In this document: positions 35,291 to 46,200 of the stretch, one piece after another
Layout of the letters: each line of letters opens with the position of its first letter
How positions within the stretch are numbered: position 1 is the stretch's first letter
Assembly (NCBI GenBank): GCA_964019055.1
Contig: OZ025209.1
Span: 6,559,071-6,623,070 of the forward strand
Length of the DNA stretch: 64,000 bases
Direction: 5' to 3'
Origin: Anthopleura xanthogrammica
Taxonomy: Eukaryota; Cnidaria; Anthozoa; Actiniaria; Actiniidae
Notes under the pieces: model-generated
Told to the model about the DNA's origin: nothing
The model's input: the letters and a program-made list of their open reading frames with translations, nothing else
The model's database searches: none
Made by a program: the position numbers and the translations under genes

Positions 35291-35799
35291 CCCTAAAATT
35301 GAACTGATAACTGATAAAAAGCCCGAAATTTAAATCGGTGACAAACAAGCGAAATTGCTAACTGACATCTTTTAGTGTGGGTCTACCGCGAACAGCGTGT
35401 TCGCTTGTGAGTAGTTTGAGCGTCCCGATAAAAAAGCTAAAGTTTTTTGTTGGCCACATCCTCAAGAACATGCACCGTTCCTCGATAAGCCAGCAAGTTG
35501 CATGTGATTAGGCTAGGATTACGTCATCCAATCCATATATGGGTAGTATTGCGCAATTTTTCCATTTTGTCGAGGAGAAGACAGAAAAAACAAAGGTATT
35601 TTATGACTGGTTTGCCACAGGCAACCCACTAAACAGTTATAGATACTAAAGATATAATAAAATGTATATCAATTGAACTCACCAAAAACAGGATGTGACA
35701 AAAGAAGAGAGAGACGTTTTAATTTTCATTGTTCCATGGGAATTATGCGTTTGGGATACCTGTGGTGGATCGAATTCCAGGAATTCACTCGAGAAGAAA
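35291..35799 (+). other. 5' flank of TRIM copy 5
   Basis: 35630-35775 is shared with the flank of copy 3. A short dispersed motif ACATCTTTTAGTGTGGGTCT at about 35366 recurs near 38531. No gene is seen. Confidence 0.4.
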
Positions 35800-36897
35800 A
35801 TGGAGTCGTTTGTATCTGAACTTGCACAGGAAGTTCGTTGTTCCTTGTGTAAGGACAGATTTATAGAGCCAAAGCTTTTAAAATGCTTTCATACGTATTG
35901 TAAAGCGTGTATCAAGAGGAATGCTGAGTTACAGCCGGACGGAGAAGATAATATCTTCAAGTGTCCCGAATGTTTGGCAGAAACTTCGCTTCCTGAACTA
36001 AACGATGTGGACGACCTCAATCCAAGTCCTCTTCATACAAGAATCTTGAAGGTTCTGGAATTCGTAGAGAGTGACAAGGTTTGTTCAGTTTCTAAGAGTC
36101 ATTCAACAGCGTCTTGGTACTGTTTTGATTGTAACTGCTTGTTGTGCAGTGACTGCCAATCCTACCATTCGTTGTTTACTAAAGATAACCATAAAACTGT
36201 TTCCCTTTCCAATCTGAAGAAAGAAGACCTCGAGTTCATGCTGGCCAAAGAAGATAATTGTGACCGTCACAGTGGCTGCAAACTAGATTTTTTCTGCCAA
36301 AAATGTAAGGTTCTTGTTTGTGTTGAGTGCTTAAAAAGCGATCATGATGATCATGACACCAAACTGAACAAAAAGCACTCGTCAACAATAAGAGCCGATC
36401 TTGGTTCCCGACTGAAACAGTTGGAACAAAGACAAGAACCGTTATCTTCTCGCGTAAAAATCTTAGAAGACATTGCTGTCCAGACAAAAGATCAAGGAGA
36501 AAGGGTCATGAAAGAAGCCAGGGAGAAAGCGAATGAAATCATTGAAAAAGTTAAACAAAACGAACGAGAATTGATTGAAGGGATCGAAAAACACATTGAA
36601 AAGAACAACAGAATAAAGAAAAATGGTCAATCTGAACAAGATCAGAATAATAGTGCAATAAAATACATCACTAAAGTGATCGAAAGGAATCTCCCAGCAA
36701 GTAAGGTGATGGGGCTCAGAGATCGCCTTGAACTGAATAAACATGATTCAGTTGTGCTGGAACTTGAAGCTTTTACGATGATTCAGGATGACTCCAAAAT
36801 GGTATTCAAACCAAATAAAGCATGTGTTAGTCTCATGCAAGAGGGTTTTGGGACATTTTCGAAACAAATTTCATTTAGTTTCACCGATTTCTCTTAA
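35800..36897 (+). CDS. TRIM-like RING/B-box protein (copy 5, intact, short form)
   Basis: Single-exon frame of 365 aa from the family start (GAAGAAAATGG). The frame is open 35 codons further upstream, but that part is 5' flank in the paralogs. C3HC4 RING at 14-58 with His31 kept, B-box 1 at about 95-133, B-box 2 at about 154-185 (NCDRHSGC, then C-x2-C twice and DHDDH), then a long Lys/Glu coiled coil to about 300. The protein ends soon after the coiled coil without the charged repeat tail of copy 2. The expected function is an E3 ubiquitin ligase scaffold; partners unknown. The middle is most like copy 4, the N-terminus like copies 2 and 3, so gene conversion among paralogs is possible. Confidence 0.85.
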   Translation: MESFVSELAQEVRCSLCKDRFIEPKLLKCFHTYCKACIKRNAELQPDGEDNIFKCPECLAETSLPELNDVDDLNPSPLHTRILKVLEFVESDKVCSVSKSHSTASWYCFDCNCLLCSDCQSYHSLFTKDNHKTVSLSNLKKEDLEFMLAKEDNCDRHSGCKLDFFCQKCKVLVCVECLKSDHDDHDTKLNKKHSSTIRADLGSRLKQLEQRQEPLSSRVKILEDIAVQTKDQGERVMKEAREKANEIIEKVKQNERELIEGIEKHIEKNNRIKKNGQSEQDQNNSAIKYITKVIERNLPASKVMGLRDRLELNKHDSVVLELEAFTMIQDDSKMVFKPNKACVSLMQEGFGTFSKQISFSFTDFS

Positions 36898-37160
36898 AAA
36901 TGAAAGAAACTGAAATGGAAGCCCAATGATAAAACATCGATAATGACTGGGGGTAACTAGTTTGGACTGAAATGGAAACTAGGCCCGGTTCAAACATCGA
37001 ACTTCTCATGAGCCGAACGCATTGAAAACTAGACGCATATCTGCGTGAACTCGGGCTTCTCTTTGAAGAGTGCGACGTAGATAACTGTTAGCTAGCTAAG
37101 GAGACCTGAGAATACTTGAAATTTATTATTGCTGTTAGTTGAACTCATGGATTTTCTGAA

Positions 37161-37166
37161 AATAAA
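37161..37166 (+). terminator. poly(A) signal AATAAA for TRIM copy 5
   Basis: AATAAA about 265 bp after the stop codon. Plausible but unproven. Confidence 0.4.
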
Positions 37167-37186
37167 TGACAATCTCTTCCTTTTCC

Positions 37187-38483
37187 TCAAAAAACCCACC
37201 GGTTCAAATTGTCATATAATCTTTTGCCATTGTCGACTATAGTAAGCAAGGTGTTTGAATTCCAGTAACCACATGGTTTCATTATAGCATAATAGAGAGA
37301 GTACATAGCTACAGCACAACTTAGACTAAATTTTCTGATTTCATTATACATAGTTCTGAGGATGAATGCTATTTTGAACTGCATTAATTTTGTACTCCCT
37401 TCACCTCAAATATATCCTTGTTATGTATACTCTGGAAATAATGTACTAAACTATTTACTGATGATACGTCAAGCAGTACACATGTACCTTGAGGATGGCT
37501 TCTACTATATAAATCCCTTGCATGAGAATCAAATATTTTGAACCTCACATTACTATTACGATACATAGCAACAGCTGTGCACCCAACTTTTAATACAAAA
37601 TTGGTGTAGTTTTTTCAGACATAAGTGATTCAAAGGCTCTTTGTAAAGAAGTACAGTACTGATATCCTTCTATTTTAGTCTCTTGACGTACAGTACAAGT
37701 GTAACTTTCACTGTATTGAAGTTGATAGTCAGTATCAAACACATTCAACATTGGTGGTAATTCTGTCTGCATTGAAAAGGACTGTCTGGCTAATTGAGAC
37801 AAATCTGAATACAACTGATTTCCTATATTCATTATTAATACTAAGTCATTGGCAGAATTGATTCCTTGTTTGTTATTGTAAATCAAAGAGCACAAACACA
37901 TTGTTGTCCTGAATTTTGTCCAAATACCACTGAACTCATTACCTTGGCTATATGGTGCTGTTATTGTTTTGTTAGGGTCAATACACATTGGAGTAGGACC
38001 AGAGTTCTTCTCTATGTCTGTACTCAGTTTAAATTTACAATAATTTGATATATGAGTTTGAGTCTTGTAAAGACACATCAGCCTATTGCAAAAAAAACAA
38101 TGATAAATACCGAATAGCTCTATATTTTAACTTCATTATCCCTTGATAAACCCTTCTAGAACAATTAAGCAAAAGCCTCTTTTCGTGTTCTGTGATTTTA
38201 TTCAAGCTCATTCTCTTTGTATTAAGCTTACATCATTCTTTGTAAGTTTTCTAACCTTCACATAACAATGCAGCTTGGAGGATTTCGGTATACTTTGACA
38301 AATACTTTTGTAGACAAACTCCTTCAGCTTTCTGCTCCTGTTCCTCAGACGTTTCAGAGTTCGTACTGGTATTCTACTGGGTTCACGATCACGTCTATAT
38401 ACACGACGATTCTTATTTGACTCAATATAAGATAGCTCATTTGATATAAGTTTAGCATGATTCTCGATACAAACTTCGCTCAA
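37187..38483 (-). pseudogene. decayed mobile-element polyprotein fragment with 2A-like motif
   Basis: Collinear minus-strand pieces at 38483-38208, 38078-37590, 37566-37384 and 37384-37187 resemble a protein common in cnidarian and fish mobile elements, with a cysteine-protease-like region (FKIFDSHARDLYSRSHPQGT). Near the start of the second piece DIEKNSGP (37995-38018) matches the ribosome-skipping 2A consensus D-x-E-x-N-P-G-P except Pro to Ser. Frame changes occur around the expected catalytic-Cys segment (about 37885-37925). No polymerase or helicase is in the window. The family assignment is from memory of similar proteins; the protease class is uncertain. Confidence 0.6.
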
Positions 38484-38893
38484 AATGGTTTCCTCATAAA
38501 TTGATCTCTCATGAAGTTCCGAAAACGCTCGACATCTTTTAGTGTGGGTCTACCGCGAACAGTTTGTGCTTTTGTACGTGTTTTGAGCGTGTTAGACTCC
38601 ATATTATTAGTGATTAGAGTCAGCGAGGATTCCTTCGATAGATCCGCCATTGCTCAACCATGTGGTCATGGCTGATTCTACGCATGCGCATAGACTTTGA
38701 TTTCGCGCATGCGCTTTAGCGCTTCGAGGGCGATTTGTGACTGAAGTAAAAAAAAAAAAAAAAAACGAAGCCCAATTTATACCTCGGGCATTCCTTTGGA
38801 AGCCCGAGTAACAATGGTTAATAGAGCGGTCTTCTTTGATGTCATTCGGTTCCAGGTACAGCTCATGAGAAGATCGACGTTTGAACTGGGCCT

Positions 38894-39676
38894 TAGAGGT
38901 TAGACACAAGTGCACATGTGAACTTTGACTCCTAAACCAGGCCTTAGACACCTTGTAAAAGCGATTTCATTCCAGTTTCGGGCTGCTGCGTAATGCACAC
39001 CAAACTGTCCATAATTTAGATTTTTACGAGGGAGGAAAATATTAATTTAGTTTTGTTAGTTTTTATAATACAATAGCAAGGACTTACCCGAAAATAATCG
39101 AGAAGAAATGATATTTAGTGATTATATTTAGCAGAAAGAATAAAGTAAAACAATTGCATGGGCGATGGTAGTTGTGAGTTCTTGCCCGCACACTCACCCG
39201 TCCGTGTCATACTGAATATAACCTTATTCTTCTTGCTAAAGAAACTGTCAAAAATTGTAAGTAAAAATAGAAAATATTTCCTAGACGTTTTGTTGGAGTT
39301 CCGTCATGGATTTAGTACTGAGTCTGTTTAAACCTATCCTCTAGATCTTATCAGGCACAATGAAAAGTGCTTCTGACGATCTGGTCCGTTGTCCGCTGAC
39401 GTGCTAAGGACAAGATGCTATTGTTTCTTATAAATGAACAAAAGATAAAAGAATCATTACGATAACAATACCGACGCTAATTACAACTCTTGACATGTAA
39501 ATGAGAGAGTCGTGAGTGTGTTAGTGATGTGTTTGACAATTCATCAAAGCTGTGAAAATGAACTCAGCTCAAAGCAAAGGCTAAAGCTAATTGACCATGA
39601 TAAACTGAAGGAAGGACAGCTTGTTGCCAAGGGATGCAAAGTTCAATTTTGGAATTAACTTTCATCAAGGGACACC
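38894..39676. other. intergenic, 5' flank of the 401-aa gene
   Basis: No gene is seen. A short upstream frame (ATG at 39558, nine codons) precedes the next gene. Confidence 0.4.
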
Positions 39677-40882
39677 ATGGGACTGGAAAAACAATTTGAG
39701 GTTTGTTTTCTAGTGAAAAAGTTTGATTTAGAGACAACTTCGAAGTTCTCAAAGCTCGCTACGAAGCCACACGTTAAAGCGGATTGTCACTCTTCTTCGC
39801 CGAAAATTAAAGACGAAAACAAGAAAGATAACAAATCGGAGGAGATAGTCAGCTATCAAGTTTACAAGCTTCCAAGTTTGTCGCGAAATTATACTCCAAA
39901 GGAGAAGAAGAAGAAACAGGTTGCTTCTCCACAAGTTAGTATTCAAGGTCAGAAATGTTTTGAAGAAGACGAAGACAACATAACAGGAAAATTACAATGT
40001 GCTTCTTCCAAATCCTTGTCTAGGTGCTGTAAACCTTACTCGGTGTACTCTGTTGATAATGTAAGCTTGGAAAATTCAGTAGATGATGGTGAAGAGATAA
40101 ATAAGTTTTTAGATGATTCTGGTACGGTTAAAAGAGAGGCATTCATGGTGGATATTTACGATTCCGCGAAACACATTCCCGGTCTTGAAGGACGAAAGGT
40201 GAACCTAGGAATGAAGTTAAGCGATGAAAGGACCTTAAAAAGGATAGAACGCTTGAAAACGCTAAGAACTGAGGAACACGGAGCAATGAAGGAATTTTAT
40301 TTTCCAAATGCTCAGCAAGTTAATTTAAAAAAATTGGTTTTCAAACAAAGAAATGCTAAAGACGAATTCACTAAAGTTCGAAAAATTCTGCCTGAATCGG
40401 AAAATAAATTTGGCGAAAATTCTGCATTTTCCTACAATTTTTTTACCCAAGAAAGGCACAAGAATCGCATAAGATGTACAGAAAGAAAGTTTATTGAACT
40501 TCCCAGAGTTGAAAGCTATGATATTCTAACTCCAAGAAAAATTATTGCAAGTGACGTCTGTCACGTGTTTAGAGAGAGCACGGTTGCTAAGGAAACGGCC
40601 TCTGGTGGAGTGACACCACAAAATGATAAAAATAAGCAATGGAAAAAGGCGATTTTTAATGAGGTTTTTGGACAGACTAACGTTGTGGAGATGAGAAATC
40701 CTTCTCCAGTTCATGGTTTGAAACTAAATCCTAAGAAAGAACTAGAAGCTATCGACAAAGCATTGAAACTCGTAGAGGAAAGTAATTCAGCAGAAGAAAG
40801 GAAGCTGGAGTTTGAAGAAAAACAGATGGAAATAAGTGTACCAGTCCAGAAATTTGTCATTCATTTGCCTTCGATATGTTGA
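39677..40882 (+). CDS. uncharacterised 401-aa protein
   Basis: A single open frame with a good initiation context (ACACCATGG) and its own poly(A) signal 35 bp after the stop. The protein is Lys/Glu-rich and probably largely disordered in residues 40-130 (including KEKKKKQ). A more ordered, charged region follows, with KLSDERTLKRIERLKTLR at about residue 180, then an acidic helix-prone C-terminus (KKELEAIDKALKLVEE). There is no signal peptide, membrane segment or cysteine pattern, so it is probably intracellular. I do not recognise the family. It is isolated between the TRIM cluster and the CAP genes. Length, open frame and poly(A) site argue for a real gene; additional 5' exons cannot be excluded. 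Confidence 0.65.
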   Translation: MGLEKQFEVCFLVKKFDLETTSKFSKLATKPHVKADCHSSSPKIKDENKKDNKSEEIVSYQVYKLPSLSRNYTPKEKKKKQVASPQVSIQGQKCFEEDEDNITGKLQCASSKSLSRCCKPYSVYSVDNVSLENSVDDGEEINKFLDDSGTVKREAFMVDIYDSAKHIPGLEGRKVNLGMKLSDERTLKRIERLKTLRTEEHGAMKEFYFPNAQQVNLKKLVFKQRNAKDEFTKVRKILPESENKFGENSAFSYNFFTQERHKNRIRCTERKFIELPRVESYDILTPRKIIASDVCHVFRESTVAKETASGGVTPQNDKNKQWKKAIFNEVFGQTNVVEMRNPSPVHGLKLNPKKELEAIDKALKLVEESNSAEERKLEFEEKQMEISVPVQKFVIHLPSIC

Positions 40883-40917
40883 CGAAGACTTTATTGCTCG
40901 ATAAGGAGATATAGCCA

Positions 40918-40923
40918 AATAAA
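40918..40923 (+). terminator. poly(A) signal AATAAA
   Basis: AATAAA 35 bp after the stop of the 401-aa gene, followed by ATAAG and AT-rich DNA. Confidence 0.55.
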
Positions 40924-41234
40924 TAAGTGCATATATAGTTATTATAGTTAACTTAGTCGTGTAGTTGATCAAAGTCTCCACCCGTTGTCCGCCGGAAAGA
41001 ATAGAACTCGAAAGAGAATTATCGAATGTCTTACGTCGCTTTCGCGCCAAAAGATCAAAATCAACAAAATTGACCTTATAAAAAATGGCAGACAAGGAAC
41101 AAGTAAGACTGTATTCGATTTAGTTATAATGTATTGAAAATCTGTATTGTTACCGTTTCCAATATTTCACGGTCAGTTTATTATAATTCTACGAAGACTT
41201 GTATTTTCAACCTTTATCAATGATTATGTCAAGA

Positions 41235-41685
41235 GAGTATGAAGTAAGAGAGCACATCTCCGTGCCCTATGATAATTAGCCTGAAATATCATGCAGCGAT
41301 TCCTGATTCAGTTCATGCTGCGCGCGGCTAAAAAGAGATTTTCAAATCATTTTCATGGAGATAGACCTATATGTGTGGGAGATGTGCTCTCTTACTTCAT
41401 ACTCTCATTATTATGTATAGTTAAGTTACAGTCATCTACTGGTAATTTGACGCTATACCCATGGTCTAATCGTGAACGAAAGATATGTAGTACAGAAAAA
41501 AAATCCGTTTATAATCAGTTAATCACCTATATGTGTGGGAGATGTGCTCTCTTACTTCATACTCTTTTGATTATGTATAGTTAAGTTACAGTCATCTACT
41601 GGTAATTTGACGCTATACCCATGGTCTAATCGTGAACGAAAGATATGTAGTACAGAAAAAAAATCCGTTTATAATCAGTTAAGTT
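41235..41685. repeat. 160-bp tandem duplication with inverted flank
   Basis: 41366-41525 is repeated at 41526-41685, almost identical. GGAGATGTGCTCTCTTACTT in both copies is the complement of AAGTAAGAGAGCACATCTCC at 41243, so a MITE probably had one end duplicated. Confidence 0.85.
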
Positions 41686-41689
41686 AGCG

Positions 41690-42790
41690 TGATGATATTT
41701 GTTGTTTCTTCAACGTTGTATACTTAATCAATGCAATATTTTTTCATAAATATCTTAAAGATTTGGTATTTTTTTAAATTCAAAATTTCTCTAGACTGTA
41801 TATTGCAGGCATTCCTGGTCAGAGACGAGGAAGAATGGGAAGGAGGAGAGAAAATGAAGGAACGCCTCTTCTTGGTGTTCCCTCTGTTCTCTACCCCAAA
41901 TCTCCTCCATTTCCAAAAATAAACAATCAACGTATTTCTTATCTGAGTTAAATATTTATTCATTGGAATTGGAAGATTTTGAACAGCATCTTTTATATAG
42001 TGGAGTGTGCTACTTGTAAGGATATTTGCGCGCCGGGTTGCTCTGATATTTTATTTCCGTGCCAACCTCTGCACAAAAATGCAATATATAGAGATCTTGT
42101 TCAGTAATGGCTGAGAAAATGAAGTTATCCTTTTCTTGCTTAAGGTTTGGAATTGTATTAAAAATTGTAATTTGTACTAGCATAATTCAGTGACATTCCA
42201 CTGTTATTATGAAATTCGAATTCACTTTTTTTTTTCAATTTATTTATGATTTGAATGTTCCGTGAAAATTTTTTTCGTTATCTATATTGAATGCCTATGA
42301 TTTTCCATTAAGTAGAATTTGAAAACTAATTTCTAGTCACATAACTGAAAATCCCATTCATCCAGCCATATTCAACAATTAATTTGGATCCTTCTACTTT
42401 TGTTGTAGGCACACTACGTTTCTTAGATATTTATTCTTTACTTTAAACAATTACTTTTCCACTTTTTCTTTTTCCTTCTTTTTCTCTCCCAGTTCTTTTA
42501 CAACCGTCATGCAGTTTTGATAAACCATTCACATCGTATACTTTGCCGGGTTATTGATCATTTTATTGCTGTATTTTGAACTACATCTTTATTTTATTCC
42601 TACTCCCATATTTTCGTGGCAAAGCACGCAATTTATACCTTTCCAATAATTTCTACTGTTCCCATGGTAACACCCTTAAGCTAAATCTAGTCATCCCACT
42701 AATCCTATCCTGGCTTTTCATCTCATGATCAATCACTGAAGCCTATAAATAACCTAAATCCTTGATAACTCAATACACCAGTTTCGTATT
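41690..42790. other. AT-rich intergenic, no gene seen
   Basis: Only short frames. No repeat boundary recognised. Confidence 0.4.
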
Positions 42791-43076
42791 CGATGCAAAC
42801 CGCTGTTTTTGAAGACCACAGACTCATCAGCCATTCAACGACATCATTAAAAGTCCGTGGGATTTCAAAACATTGGTATTGTTCAACTTACACATTCTTT
42901 ACATTACAGTTGACTTTTGCAAATCATTAGCAACAGCCAACTGTAATGTAAAGAATGTGCAAGTTGAATAATACCAATCCCACGGAATTTTAATGGTGTA
43001 TTTAAATAGATGACTTATAAACGAGGCTAAGCCTGTGCAAATGAGTCTGTGGTCTTCAAAAACAGCGGTTTGCATC
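42791..43076. mobile_element. complete palindromic MITE (relative of those before TRIM 1 and 4)
   Basis: CGATGCAAACCGCTGTTTTT with GAAGACCACAGACTCAT pairs exactly with ATGAGTCTGTGGTCTTC and the segment ending GCATCG. An inner pair surrounds GTAATGTAAAGAATGTGCAA. It lies about 190 bp after the stop of CAP gene A. Confidence 0.9.
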
Positions 43077-43265
43077 GAATGCGAAACTGCAGTAGAGAAT
43101 TCTAGCCTAATATCAATGCTAATCACAACATGCTCGGACAGGGGCAGCGCGTTCGAAAACTTATCTGTGTTGAAGGGATATGAAAAACGATCTATACTAT
43201 CAAGAATCCTATTTCTTATAAAGGACAGGGTATTCATGTCTTCACTGATCGGTGTCTGGGTTGCT

Positions 43266-46200
43266 TTACTTTGAGGGAGAAAGCACGTTTGCAGCGAAGT
43301 ATCCCGGCATGTTCATATTCCCTGCTGGTGTATAACGAGCCACTACGAAGGTGTACGTCAAACCATTCTTGGTGACTGCAGCCATACCAACACCTACTTT
43401 GGTAGTTGCCTTCCACACGACCTGAAAAATCATGAGATGTACAATATAAATATCTATCCATTCGCTACTTAATTTCCATACATTTGTTCTCTTGTCAAAC
43501 ACCAAGCATTCGATCGGTCGAGGCTGGAAGGTTCAAATTTGAGTAATAAAACTGCGCGATCTATGGAAAATGCAGAATTTCTTGTCAAATTACTTTCCTC
43601 TGCAAGACATACATTCGAGGCGGTGTTATTGCGGACGTCACCCTCACTTGGTGTCCGTAATAACGTCCGTATACATCCGCAATATCCACAATATTAGTCA
43701 CCATAATATACCTGTGTAAAATGTCCTGTGCTGTAGGAAAAACCTGGATTGTTGAAGTCATAGTCCTTGATTTCTGCATACCTGAATATTTTAGTGAGCA
43801 AAGTCATGAAAATGTGTTACACTACGAGTAAATACTGCGATTACGCCACTTGCATTCATTTTATGAGTAATTCTGAAAATTTGCAGGGTTCAATTTCTAG
43901 CTGGTCATATATATAGACCCAAACCTTATGACGTCTCATACCTATGATTATTCAAAAGCGCTCGAGTCCTTAAAAGTTGAAAGAATTGCTTTTACGCACG
44001 AGGTGAAGTAAGGCGCGCAGAGCAGAGTGAACCGACTGAGAAGATAGCATAAGAAAGTGAGGGCCTCATTAAAAAAAAGGAAAACAAATAAAAAAAAGAT
44101 AATACTCACCACGATTCGACAGCCTTTTTGCACGAAGCCACCGTACCAACAACAGAAGTCCCCGAGTAGTAAATATTTTCACCATACTGACCATTTGCAA
44201 CACTGTGTTCCAGTTGAACTCCGGACTTTTGTGCAAGGTACAGTGCCCAGTTAGCTGACCCAGAAGCCAAGGAAGCGTCCCATTGCAAATTTGGGGCACC
44301 GTGTTTAGAGCGATTCAAATTGTTGGCAGCCAGACATTCAGAAACATCAACTTTAAAGAGGAAAAACGATAATGATTTTTGACTGATCTGATTAAAAATT
44401 TCGGCTTTTATCAATTCATGTTTTTTTTCCGAGCTTTTTCAACCCACTATAGTTATAATTAATTTACGTCACGCGTGACCAGTAACCAGAATGTTTTGAG
44501 TGGAGTTTCGGCGGCTTCGTTTGAAATTCCGAATCTCGGCGCCAACTATGATCAAAACTCCGGCAACTCCAGCTTTTTTTTGAAGCTGACACTTAACGTG
44601 GTTGGCAAGTGAATTTTTTTGGTAATTATTTCACAATCATTCATGAAAGCGGGTCCAAAACCTAATTTTTAACTGATTTTTTTTGTGTGGAGTATCGGAG
44701 CTGTTGATCGGAGATTTGAAATATTAATATGAAGACTTGAAAACTACATTTGAATTCTCGGATTTACTGGTCACGCGTGACGTAAATTAGCTGTACATGC
44801 CTAGGACCAAAATTCAGATTTACGCCACTTTAAGTTTAGCGTAAAGCGGCATAAAGTCAGTGAATAAACTTTTAAGCTGTAAGTTAAAGGAGGTTATTGC
44901 ATGTAAGCTTAAGATTGTGGCGATCTTCGCCCTCAACCCACGACAAGACTGTGATTTCTTTTACTCACATGTAATCTTTTCAGGAGTCAAGTATGGAGGT
45001 GTCGGAGTTATTGGAGGTGGACCAGCTAAAATAAGAGGGTAATGATTAGTGAATGCTTTTAATATTTAATAACGAGAACATTTACCACAGTAATCGTGTA
45101 GTGAGGATGGATGGATGGATGGATGGATGGATGGATGGATGGATGGATGGATGGATGGATGGATGGATGGATGGATGGATGGATGGATGGATGGATGGAT
45201 GGATGGATGGATGGATGGATGGATGGATGGATGGATGGATGGATGGATGGATGGATGGATGGATGGATGGATGGATGGATGGATGGATGGATGGATGGAT
45301 GGATGGATGGATGGATGGATGGATGGATGGATGGATGGATGGATGGATGGATGGATGGATGGATGGATGGATGGATGGATGGATGGATGGATGGATGGAT
45401 GGATGGATGGATGGATGGATGGATGGATGGATGGATGGATGGATGGATGGATGGATGGATGGATGGATGGATGGATGGATGGATGGATGGATGGATGGAT
45501 GGATGGATGGATGGATGGATGGATGGATGGATGGATGGATGGATGGATGGATGGATGGATGGATGGATGGATGGATGGATGGATGGATGGATGGATGGAT
45601 GGATGGATGGATGGATGGATGGATGGATGGATGGATGGATGGATGGATGGATGGATGGATGGATGGATGGATGGATGGATGGATGGATGGATGGATGGAT
45701 GGATGGATGGATGGATGGATGGATGGATGGATGGATGGATGGATGGATGGATGGATGGATGGATGGATGGATGGATGGATGGATGGATGGATGGATGGAT
45801 GGATGGATGGATGGATGGATGGATGGATGGATGGATGGATGGATGGATGGATGGATGGATGGATGGATGGATGGATGGATGGATGGATGGATGGATGGAT
45901 GGATGGATGGATGGATGGATGGATGGATGGATGGATGGATGGATGGATGGATGGATGGATGGATGGATGGATGGATGGATGGATGGATGGATGGATGGAT
46001 GGATGGATGGATGGATGGATGGATGGATGGATGCATTGATGGATGGATGGATGGGTGGGTGGATGGATGGACGGATGGACGGATGGACGGATGGACGGAT
46101 GGACGGATGGATAAAAGGATGCATGGATGCATGGATGGATGCATGAATGGATGGATGGACGGATGGATAAAAGGATGGATGGATGCATAGATGGATGGAT

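Larger units (their letters stand above)
36981..38893. mobile_element. possible 1.9-kb TIR element containing a decayed ORF
   Basis: AGGCCCGGTTCAAACATCGA at 36981 is complementary, with a few mismatches, to the segment ending TTTGAACTGGGCCT at 38893. Both arms continue through TTCTCATGAG. A small palindromic relative is at 60845-60960. No clear target duplication was found, so two independent MITE copies flanking the ORF are an alternative. Confidence 0.5.

Noticed and set aside
35774..35796. GAATTC and CTCGAG sites before TRIM copy 5, like cDNA cloning adapters
   Set aside because: CTCGAG is also present in copies 2 and 4 and GAATTC in copy 3, with long natural flanks; this is genomic sequence, not vector.
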